Below are positions 56,915 to 64,000 of a DNA stretch of 64,000 nt, one piece after another. Numbering within the stretch: position 1 is the stretch's first letter; each line of letters starts with the position of its first letter. Origin of the DNA: JANMJD01 sp963847945. GTDB taxonomy: Bacteria > Actinomycetota > Acidimicrobiia > Acidimicrobiales > Ilumatobacteraceae. The DNA is taken from assembly GCA_963847945.1 (NCBI GenBank), contig CAWKBX010000017.1:186001-250000 (forward strand), written 5' to 3'. The translations under genes were made by a program, and so were the position numbers. The notes below the pieces were generated by a model. It was not told the DNA's origin. It was given only the letters and a program-made list of their open reading frames with translations, and ran no database searches.

Positions 56915-59208
56915 TCACACCAGCTCCAGCCGGGCTGGTGTGGTCTTGTGCCATGGCGTGCCGGCCCACGGGTCGCGGTCTTCCATCGCGGTGAATTCGT
57001 TGGTTCCGACGCCGGTCGTCACCCGCTCACCCGAGTCGTCGAGGTGATCGAGTCCGAGCCCGTTGGGAAGCGAGATGTGGCCGGGTTGCAGGGTGTCGTC
57101 GACCGAGACCGTGACGACGGCGCTGGCCCGCTTCGTGGTCAGCTGCGCGGTGCCGCCGTCGACGAGGCCGATCCGCTCGGCGTCCGCTGTCGAAACGCGC
57201 AGTGCGCCCTCGCTGTCCTTCTTGCGCCATGCGGGGTCGCGGATGATCGTGTTCGCGGTGAACGGACGGCGCTCCCCGGCGGAGAGCAGCATCGGCCACA
57301 GCGGATCGTCGCCCGGCGGCGTCTCGTCGGCGAGGCTTGCGAGTTCGGCGAGCAGTTCGGGGATCTCGACGTGGACGAGGCCGTCGTCGGTCTTGATCCG
57401 CTGCCAGGTCGCCTCCCAGGTGTCGTCGGTGAACACGACACCTGATGGGCTGTCGACGATCGCGTCGAACAGCCGGTTGCCCGCATCCGGTCCGGTCCCG
57501 AAACCGGCACGCTCGACCCCGTCGGGGTTGATCTGGGCGCAGCGCACCACCATCGGCCACAACGACGCCGCTGCGGCCGCGCCATGGGGCAGGGTCGGCC
57601 CGAGCGTGCGGTACAACACGACAGCCCCTACGGCGCCGAGCCGAGGGTCCTTGCTGGTGGCCTCGGCGAACGCCGCCGCGAACTCGTCACGGCCTCGCTC
57701 GGCTGCGGCCCGCAAGCGCGGCGATCACGTCGGGGTCGAGGATGCCGGCGGCCTCGACGATGCGGGCGTGGATCTCCGGTTCGGGCAACGGCCCGTCGGG
57801 CGGAGCGAGCACGGGGCGGCGGAGATGGAACACGTTCTTCGGGTATTCGAAGTTGAAGAACGTCGACTCGAACTTCTCGAACTGGGTCGCGGCCGGCAGC
57901 ACATAGTCCGACAGGCGTGCGGTTTCGGTCATGAACACGTCGATGCACACGCTGACATCGAGCGCCCGCATCGCCTCACGCATCTTCTGGCTGTCGGCGA
58001 CCGAGTTGACCGGGTTGCCGGACTCGACGATCAGCGCCCGGTAACGCTTCGGATGGTCGGCGAGGATCTCTTCGGGCAGGATGTTGCACGGGATCAGGCC
58101 ACCGATCACCCGCGCGCCGACGACCGGCGACACCGGCGCAGCCGTCGGGATGCAGTTCGTTGCGGGTCATCCGCAGCATGTTCCCGATACCGGTCATCGC
58201 GTACTGCCCGCCCGGGTTGGCGAGGTTGCCGGTGAGCAACCAGACGAGCTTCTCCAGATAGCTGACCAGCGTCGAGTGGCGGTTCATCTGCACGCCGAGG
58301 TCCTCGAACGTCGCCACGCCGGACGCGGCCGCGATCCGGCGCGTCGCAGCACGCACGAGCGCTTCGTCGACACCGCTGATCACGCAGTACTCGGCGATCG
58401 GCACCTCGCGCAACGCTGCGATCACCGGTTCGTAACCGGTCGCGTGTGCGGCGAGCCAGTCGCGTGCGACCAGTCCTTCGTCGACGAGCACGGCGGCCAT
58501 CGCGGCGACAAGCCACGCATCACGTCCCGGGCGGACCTGCAGGTGGAAGTCGGCCATCGCCGCGGTCTCGGTGACACGCGGGTCGATGACCACCATCGAC
58601 CGGTTCGGGTCAGCCGCGATCGCCTTCAACGTGGTGCGGGCGTGGGGGATGCTGTGGCTGATCCACGGGTTCTTGCCAGGGAAGAACGCGACCTCGCAGT
58701 TGGCGAAATCGCCACGCAACGGCGTGCCGAACATCTTGCCCATCACCAGCATCTCGCCGGTCTTCTCCTGGGCGACGGCGTTGGTCTTGAACCGAACGTC
58801 GAACGCACCACGCGTCGCTGTGCCGTAGGTGCCGCCGAGGTGGTTGCCCTGCCCGCCGCCGCCGTAGTAGACGATCGCGTCGCCGCCATGGGCGTCACGA
58901 ACCGCGCCGAGGCGCTCCGCGATCTCGCGCACCGCGGTGTCCCAATCGATCGCTTCGTACGTCCCGTCGTCACGGCGGCGCATCGGGCTCAGCAGCCGTT
59001 CGGCGCGGCCGTTCTGATAGTGGTCGAGGCGCAGCGCCTTCTCACAGGTGTAGCCCTTCGACGCCGGGTGCGCCTTGTCGCCGCGGATGCGGTCGAAGCT
59101 GCGCCCGTTGGCCCCGAGACGGACCTCGACACCGCAATTGCACTCACACAAGATGCACGCCGTCTTGTGCCACTCGGCCGACTCGACCGTTCCGGTTTGC
59201 TCGCTCAT
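56915..59208 (-). CDS. Molybdopterin (bis-MGD) oxidoreductase, formate-dehydrogenase-like superfamily (two frameshifts)
   Basis: About 764 residues. N-terminal [4Fe-4S] motif CILCECNC with a further Cys in GYTCEKALRLDHYQN; molybdopterin domains with GGGGQGNHLGG, NPWISHSIPHA, VVIDPRVTETAAMADFHLQVRPGRDAWL, GNLANPGGQYA, and a C-terminal molydopterin-binding barrel (LRVSTADAERIGLVDGG, LPNGLG). Extra bases at about 58143 and 57714 split it into three frames that join cleanly. Where formate dehydrogenases have Cys or Sec as Mo ligand, this protein reads NAVAQEKTGE, so the ligand is unusual. The ATG at 59208 has GAGGAG upstream. No dedicated electron-transfer subunit is nearby except the ferredoxin. 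Confidence 0.85.
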
Positions 59209-59317
59209 CTCACGGTCTCCTCGGTTGCGACCAGGACGAACCTTGCCCTAGTAGATTTCATGATGGAACTGATCTTAGGCACACGTTGGTCGTGCGATGC
59301 AACGGACGATGACCGGT

Positions 59318-59733
59318 TCAGTGATTGCTGAGATTGTCGAGTTCAGTGCCCATCATCCGGTGCACGGTGTTCAACGCTTGGAGCGGGCGGACCATGACGC
59401 GGAACTCGACGATCCGGCCGGCGTCGTTGACGCGGATGATGTCGACACCGTTGACGTATTTGCCGTCCATCGACGTCTCGAACTCGAGCACAGCGGTATC
59501 ACCGGCGATGACCTGCTTGGTGTAGTGGAACGGCGTCGACGAGGTTCGTCGCCGGGGCGGCCGACGAACGCGGACACCGCAGCGGTGAGATACGTCGTGG
59601 TGATCGCCTTGCCGAGTTGCGGGGTGTAGACGACGGGCGAGTAGAAGACGACATCCTCATCGAGCAATTCATCGAGCACACCGGGTTCGCCGCGCATGTG
59701 GTCGTGCCAGCGGGCGATGACGTCGTGAATCAT
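59318..59733 (-). CDS. NTF2/SnoaL-like protein (one frameshift)
   Basis: About 138 residues with the NTF2 cone: MIHDVIARWHDHMRGEPGVLDELLDEDVVFYSPVVYTPQ, LTAAVSAFVG, then one frame over FHYTKQVIAGDTAVLEFETSMDGKYVNGVDIIRVNDAGRIVEFRVMVRPLQAL. The shift (an extra base) is near 59555. Ribosome binding site AGGAGA before the ATG at 59733. SnoaL-like proteins are small isomerases, cyclases or dehydratases; the pocket residues cannot be assigned. Confidence 0.78.
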
Positions 59734-59744
59734 GGTTCGTTCTC

Positions 59745-60833
59745 CTAAGCAGTCGTGATGGCAGGTCGACCGGGTCGGGGTCCGGACGGTTTCGCGGTTG
59801 ACGTCGGCGACGAGGTCGAGCAACCGGCCGAGATCGTCGATCTGGCGTTCGAGGTGTGTGGTCGGGTCGCCTTGTAGTTGGGCGCGCAAGGTGGTGACGC
59901 CGGCGTCGCGGTAGAGGCGGAGCCGCTCGCGGATCATGTCGGCGGTGCCGAGCAGGTTGGTGCCCAAGCCGATCGCAGTCGGGACTCTGCGGCGCGCCGC
60001 GTCGCGGTCACCGGCGAGCCACAGCTGCTGCACGGCTCGGACGTCGTCGCTGAAGCCCTGACGTTCGAACGCGTTGAGGTAGAAGTTCGTCGTCGGCGAG
60101 CCCATCGCGCCGAAGGTGAAGGCGTAGCCATCGGCGTGTCGTCGGGCGGCGGCATCGACGTCGTCGGTGAACTCGACACCGACGGACACGGTGAGATCGA
60201 GATCCGTGAGATCGCGTCCAGCAGCAGTCGCTCCTTCGCGGATCGGGTCGAAGAACACCGACGCGGATTCGGGGAAGAACGAGTTGCCGATCCATCCGTC
60301 GGCGAGTTCGCCGGTGAGACGCAGGTTCGCCGGGCCGAGCGAGGCGACGATAGATCGGGACGTGCGCCGGAGGCATCAGTCGATCGGATCGGGCGACCGT
60401 CGCTGTCGGGAAGCGGGAGTTGGTAGATCTCACCGTCGTAGACGAGTCGCTCGCCGGCGGTGACGGTGCGGATGATCTCGATGGTCTCGCGGGTGCGGCG
60501 AACCGGCCGGTCGAAGCGGACGCCGTGCCAGCCCTCCATCACCTGCGGGCCGCTCGTGCCGATGCCGAGCACGAACCGGCCGCCGGACAGCGACTGCAAC
60601 GACAGCGCCGACATGGCCAGCATCGCCGGCGTGCGGGCACCCAACTGCACGATCCCGGTGGCGAGACGGATCGTGCTGGTGCGTGCGGCGAGGAACGCGA
60701 GCGGTGTGAGCGCGTCGCCCGCCCAGAACTCGGGCACCCACACCGAGTCGGCGCCGAGCCGTTCGGCCTCGCGCACCAACTCGACGCCTGCCGTCGTGTA
60801 CGGCATCGCCGCGATGCCGACGCGAAGCGTCAT
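59745..60833 (-). CDS. LLM-class F420-dependent oxidoreductase (frameshifts)
   Basis: About 360 residues: MTLRVGIAAMPYTTAGVELVREAERLGADSVWVPEFWAG, TIRLATGIVQLGARTPAMLAMSALSLQSLSGGRFVLGIGTSGP, GERLVYDGEIYQLP, PPAHVPIY, VASLGPANLRLTGELADGWIGNSF and the usual C-terminal half ending near LLDLVADVNRE. Two extra bases close together (about 60362 and 60345) move it through three frames. Its stop is also uncertain: in the current frame it runs into the NTF2-like gene, while the TAG at 59745 is one frame off. Start ATG at 60833 has AAGGT upstream. Member of the redox cluster. Confidence 0.78.
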
Positions 60834-61976
60834 CACGTGACCTTCGGCGAGCGCTTTGATGCCGTCGACGGTGCGCTGCATGTTCGCCTGAACGCCGTCG
60901 AGGCGTCGCCGCAGGACCCGGGCCTCCTTGCCGGGGTTCATCTCGATCGCCCTCGTCGTCCCCGATTTGCCCGGACCGATGAGGTAGCTGAACCGCAGCC
61001 GTGTCCGGCCCGCGGATGGTTCGAGCTCGAAGCGCCAACGGGCTCCCGGGATGTCGGGGTTCGAGGTGCACCAGCCGAACACTCGCTGGTCGACCCAAGC
61101 GTCGACGAAACACGGAATCGTCCATTCGCCGATCGCCGGGTGGATGTTGCGGCCGTGGAACACCGCTCCGACGCCGCGGGCGTCGCTGTCCCACGTGGCG
61201 CCGAGGAACTCGTCGGAGAACCGCGCCGGCAGGTCGATGTCGGTGACCAGTGCCCACACCGTCGACGGCGAGGCATCGATGTCGGTCTCGACGATGAGGC
61301 CCGGGCCGTCGTCGAAACGCAGGGCGTCGCCGGGCCCGGCCGCCGACGTCGTGCCGAATCGGTCGAAGTAGGTGATCTCCCTCGCCGGGCGGCGCGGCGC
61401 CCGGGAGAACTCGGTGCCTTTCGTGTAGGCGACCGGGAACAGCACGATCTCGGTCATGTGCTCGGGGATGCCAAGGATCTCCTTGACCCTGGCTTCGTCC
61501 TGCAGCGCGGCGGTCACCCAGGTCGTGCCGAGCCCACGGGCGCGCAACGCGAGACAGAAACTCCACGCCGCCTGGATGACCGAATCGAACAGCCCGGGTC
61601 GGCTGCCACCGTCGTGACGTCCGATGATCGTCGGGATCACGATCGCCGGCACCTCGGCAAGATGCTCGGCAAGGTACACCGCCGAGTCCATCACCCGTTC
61701 CTGCGGATGCCCGGTGCCACGAAGACGATCGGCGGCTGATGCCATGAACGGCAGCGCACTCGCCCGGTAGAGCTCACCGAGCTGATCTTTGACGGCCTGG
61801 TCGCGCACGATGATCCATCGGCGGCTACCGAGGTTGCCGCCGGTCGGTGCCTGCTCGGCAAGGTCGATGCAGTCGAGCAGGATCTGGTTGTCGACCGGGC
61901 GTTCCAGATCGAGCCGGCGGCGAACCGCACGGGTCGTCGCCAGAACTCGTCGACAGGCTGCCGGATCGATGTCCAT
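60834..61976 (-). CDS. Nitroreductase - SRPBCC (polyketide cyclase-like) fusion protein
   Basis: About 381 residues. Residues 1-215: FMN nitroreductase fold (TTRAVRRRLDLERPV, LAEQAPTGGNLGSRRWIIV, AAWSFCLALRARGLGTTWV, ILGIPEHMTEIVLFPVAY). Residues about 230-375: SRPBCC domain (VETDIDASPSTVWALVTDIDLPARFSDEF, WTIPCFVDAWVDQRVFGW, RTRLRFSYLIGPG). This two-domain fusion exists in actinobacteria. There is no stop before the LLM gene: the frame runs straight into its ATG. A TGATG overlap one frame away suggests that an extra base hides the true stop. ATG start at 61976. Confidence 0.82.
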
Positions 61977-61985
61977 GGGTCCTCC

Positions 61986-62819
61986 TCAGCGTCCGGTGAA
62001 GCGGGCCGGGCGGCGTTCCAAGAACGACGCGATGCCCTCGGCGAAATCCTCGGTGGACTGCACCGCCACCGACATCGCGTCGATCGCGGCGATCGCTGTC
62101 GGCTCATCGGCATCGAGCGCCAGACGGGCATTGGCGATGGTGTACTGCAAACCGATCGGCGCGCACTGCAGCATCTCGCGGGCGAGCGCGATCGCCCGCT
62201 CGACTTGTTCGCCAGGTTCGACGACTTCTTGGACGAGGCCGATGCGGTACGCCTCGGCCGCGCCGAACTCGTCGGCACGCAACAGGTGATACATGGCGTT
62301 GCCCCAACCCGCCCGCTGCACATAGCGAACCGTTGCCCCACCGAGCGGAGCCAGCCCGCGCTTGGGTTCGAGCTGACAGAACCGGGTGTCCGACGCGGCG
62401 ATGATGATGTCACCGGCCAAGGCGATCTCGATCCCGATCGTGAACGTGATGCCCTGCACCGCGGTCACCCGCGGCTTGGTCAACCGCCGGCCGAGGCTGT
62501 ACGGATCGACCGGCTCGACGGTCTGCTCGGCCCGCCGACGAGCCTCTTCGCTGCGGGCCTCGTCGCTGAAGAACAGCGGCATCTCCAACCCGGCCGTCGT
62601 GTGCGCGCCGGCGAACACGAGCACCCCGACGAACAGATCAGGGTCGTCGTCGAGGCGAGTCAACGCCGCGCTCAGCTCATTGATGATCTTGGGGGTGAAC
62701 GCGTTCTTCTTCTCGACCCGGTCGACCGTCATCACCAGAATGTGCTCATCGACCACCTCGACGTGCACCCCGCCGTGTGGGTGCCGTTCTGCTGCGGAGG
62801 TCTCATGGGGTTCCATCAT
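61986..62819 (-). CDS. Enoyl-CoA hydratase/isomerase family protein (crotonase)
   Basis: 277 residues: VDRVEKKNAFTPKIINELSAALTRLDDDPDLFVGVLVFAGAHTTAGLEM (first oxyanion-hole strand, AGLEM in place of AGADL), KPRVTAVQGITFTIGIEIALAGDIIIAASDTRF (second oxyanion Gly), LEPKRGLAPLGGATVRYVQRAGWGNA. It acts on an acyl-CoA, presumably in the degradation route of this cluster. The ATG at 62819 was preferred over a GTG at 62828 because TACGGT lies 7 nt before it. First gene of the large minus-strand operon. Confidence 0.88.
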   Translation of the reverse strand: MMEPHETSAAERHPHGGVHVEVVDEHILVMTVDRVEKKNAFTPKIINELSAALTRLDDDPDLFVGVLVFAGAHTTAGLEMPLFFSDEARSEEARRRAEQTVEPVDPYSLGRRLTKPRVTAVQGITFTIGIEIALAGDIIIAASDTRFCQLEPKRGLAPLGGATVRYVQRAGWGNAMYHLLRADEFGAAEAYRIGLVQEVVEPGEQVERAIALAREMLQCAPIGLQYTIANARLALDADEPTAIAAIDAMSVAVQSTEDFAEGIASFLERRPARFTGR

Positions 62820-62826
62820 GAGACTC

Positions 62827-62832
62827 ACCGTA
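62827..62832 (-). promoter_or_regulatory. -10 box (TACGGT) for the crotonase gene and the cluster behind it
   Basis: TACGGT on the minus strand, 7 nt before the ATG at 62819, within a 59-bp gap shared with the divergent HxlR gene. The gap also contains AACGCGTT (62832-62839), a perfect 8-bp palindrome that could be an operator. Confidence 0.4.
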
Positions 62833-62866
62833 ACGCGTTCAACATTCCATCATGCAACCCGTCGCG

Positions 62867-62872
62867 TAGACT
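62867..62872 (+). promoter_or_regulatory. -10 box (TAGACT) of the second HxlR gene
   Basis: TAGACT, 6 nt before the GTG at 62879, identical to the box of the first HxlR gene. ATGCAAC at 62852-62858 matches a half-site found before that gene. Confidence 0.5.
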
Positions 62873-62878
62873 GCGCTC

Positions 62879-63359
62879 GTGAAGCGCGTCGACACCTCCG
62901 AATGGCCGTGCCCGATCGCGCGTAGTGCCGCCGGTGCTCGGCGACCACTGGAACCTGCTGCTGATCCGCCAGGCATGCCTCGGGACCCGACGATTCGACG
63001 AGTTCCAGCACGAACTCGGGATCGGGCGCAACATGCTCACACTGCGCCTCGCCGGGCTCGTCGAACAAGGGCTCTTGCGCCGCGTCGAGTACCAGCAGAA
63101 CCCGGTCCGCCACGAGTACCGCCTCACCGACAAAGGCCGCGACGCCTACCCGATCCTGGCGGCGATGGCAGCCTGGGGAGACCGTTGGCTCACCGGCCCC
63201 GAAGGCGCCCCGCTCGTCCTGCACCACACCACCTGCGACCACGACATGCACGCAGTCGTCGTCTGCAGCGAATGCGACCAACCCCTCGACGTCCATCACG
63301 TGCTCGCCACCGCCGGCCCCGGCGCACCCGCAGTGGACCTCACCGACAACCGACACTGA
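62879..63359 (+). CDS. HxlR-family transcriptional regulator (one frameshift)
   Basis: About 159 residues. MKRVDTSEWPCPIARSAA is followed, after one extra base near 62933, by VLGDHWNLLLIRQACLGTRRFDEFQHELGIGRNMLTLRLAGLVEQGLLRRVEYQQNPVRHEYRLTDKGRDAYPILAAMAAWGDRW, then DHDMHAVVVCSECDQPL. The Cys in EWPCPIARS is at the position of the conserved redox-sensing Cys of HxlR/HypR regulators. It diverges from the crotonase-led operon and is likely its regulator. It resembles the first HxlR protein in layout and in its C-terminal Cys-x-x-Cys. Confidence 0.85.
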
Positions 63360-63391
63360 CCGTCTCGCCGGTCGGCCCGACCGGCTCGATC

Positions 63392-63808
63392 TCAATCGCC
63401 GGGCACCAGCAGCGTCGTCGCCGTCGCGACGAGTTTGCGCTGCCCGTCGCGCACGCCGAACAGCTCACCGCTGGTGAAAACCTGCTTCCGGCCCGCCTTG
63501 ACGACCCGCCCGATGGCCACGAATTCCTCACCGACGGCCGGGGCGAGACAGTTCATCGTGAACTGCGACGACAGCACCGACAACCCCGATGTCGTCGTGG
63601 CCGCGAACCCGCACGCAGTGTCCAACAACGCAGCGATCATCCCGGCGTGGAGAAACCCTGCGTATTGACCCATGTCGCCGGGCCGCCACACCATTCGCAA
63701 CTCGCACTCGCCGTCTTCGAGCCGGGCGACCTCGAAGCCGGCCCACCGGTTGAACGACGCAGTGGTCGCGAGCTCACGGAGTTGCTCCAGCCTGTCAGCC
63801 GGGGTCAC
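63392..63808 (-). CDS. PaaI-family thioesterase (hot-dog fold)
   Basis: 138 residues from the GTG at 63808: LRELATTASFNRWAGFEVARLEDGECELRMVWRPGDMGQYAGFLHAGMIAALLDTACGFAA, then SSQFTMNCLAPAVGEEFVAIGRVVKAGRKQVFTSGELFGV. The HAGMIAALLDTA helix is the PaaI hot-dog signature (usually HGGxxxxLxD, here HAG). It hydrolyses an acyl- or aryl-CoA. The GTG overlaps the stop of the upstream reductase by 4 nt, which fixes the start. Confidence 0.88.
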   Translation of the reverse strand: MTPADRLEQLRELATTASFNRWAGFEVARLEDGECELRMVWRPGDMGQYAGFLHAGMIAALLDTACGFAATTTSGLSVLSSQFTMNCLAPAVGEEFVAIGRVVKAGRKQVFTSGELFGVRDGQRKLVATATTLLVPGD

Positions 63809-64000
63809 GATTCGGTCCGTTTCAGAACGGCAACGGGGATCCTGCGATCGGTGAACGACTGATACGAGTCGAAGCCGGCATAAGCGGCCGTGGCTAACGA
63901 CCAACACTCGTCACGCTCGGGCCCATCTGGGAGTTCCCGAGCAGTCACCGACCAGCGGTCTGCGCCGACCTGCACGACGCCTCCACCCGCGGCCATCAGG
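63805..64000 (-). CDS. Deazaflavin (F420)-dependent nitroreductase/quinone reductase family, C-terminal part
   Basis: Only the last 64 codons are in the window: VQVGADRWSVTARELPDGPERDECWSLATAAYAGFDSYQSFTDRRIPVAVLKRTES. This is the C-terminus of the Ddn/DUF385 family, small split-barrel enzymes that use F420H2. It is co-translated with the thioesterase. The 5' part lies beyond 64000. Confidence 0.82.
   Translation of the reverse strand, partial: LMAAGGGVVQVGADRWSVTARELPDGPERDECWSLATAAYAGFDSYQSFTDRRIPVAVLKRTES

Noticed and set aside
54193..63359. Pseudogenisation of the whole catabolic cluster
   Set aside because: Apart from single-base indels the protein sequences, active sites, promoters and start-stop overlaps are intact, and one SDR gene shows a compensating pair of shifts; sequencing error explains this better.

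Overview
The window is high-GC DNA from an actinomycete. The pointers are a DUF3052 protein, several F420-type (LLM and deazaflavin-dependent) enzymes, a mycobacterial-style CxxHxxC ferredoxin with its P450, and many genes that start 6-7 nt after a TANNNT box, which is the leaderless promoter pattern of Actinomycetota. The giant DUF11 surface protein and the catabolic gene mix suggest Acidimicrobiia, but this is an inference without a phylogenetic marker.

Layout. 1-10.3 kb: end of a DtxR-type regulator, an SF2 helicase, a divergent ABC-F ATPase, a decayed vapC, a PIN-PhoH (PhoH2) protein and an Lhr-type helicase. 10.4-32.8 kb: one 22.4-kb gene for a secreted, probably sortase-anchored protein of about 7,460 residues. 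It has a signal peptide, a GEVED-type domain, five SpaA/prealbumin-like repeats, 56 DUF11 repeats of about 111 residues and an IPVTG-TM-Arg tail. 32.8-39.4 kb: Nei-type glycosylase, DUF3052 protein, and a two-component system followed by a MacB/FtsX-type ABC transporter. 39.5-43.9 kb: a zinc-ribbon/class III cyclase/AAA/TPR regulator, translationally coupled to two carboxymuconolactone decarboxylase (CMD/AhpD-like) genes. The second carries an in-frame TGA at the second Cys of its CxxC, followed by a perfect hairpin, so it is a candidate selenoprotein. 43.9-47.6 kb: 1-Cys peroxiredoxin, two small proteins, a DUF4015-type glycoside hydrolase and tRNA-Arg(CCT). 47.6-53.1 kb: an accessory stretch with a truncated P450, a PadR operon, an LLM enzyme, a PaiB remnant and a MerR/MBL operon. 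53.3-64 kb: a minus-strand redox/catabolic cluster (hydrolase, SDR, ferredoxin, P450, molybdopterin oxidoreductase, NTF2-like, LLM, nitroreductase-SRPBCC, crotonase) with one HxlR regulator inside it and one at its upstream end, then a thioesterase and a deazaflavin-dependent reductase.

Quality caveat. About twenty genes are broken by single-base indels, mostly extra bases, while the protein sequence on both sides stays intact. This looks like residual long-read assembly error, densest at 53-63 kb. I annotate such genes across their whole length and give the shift positions.
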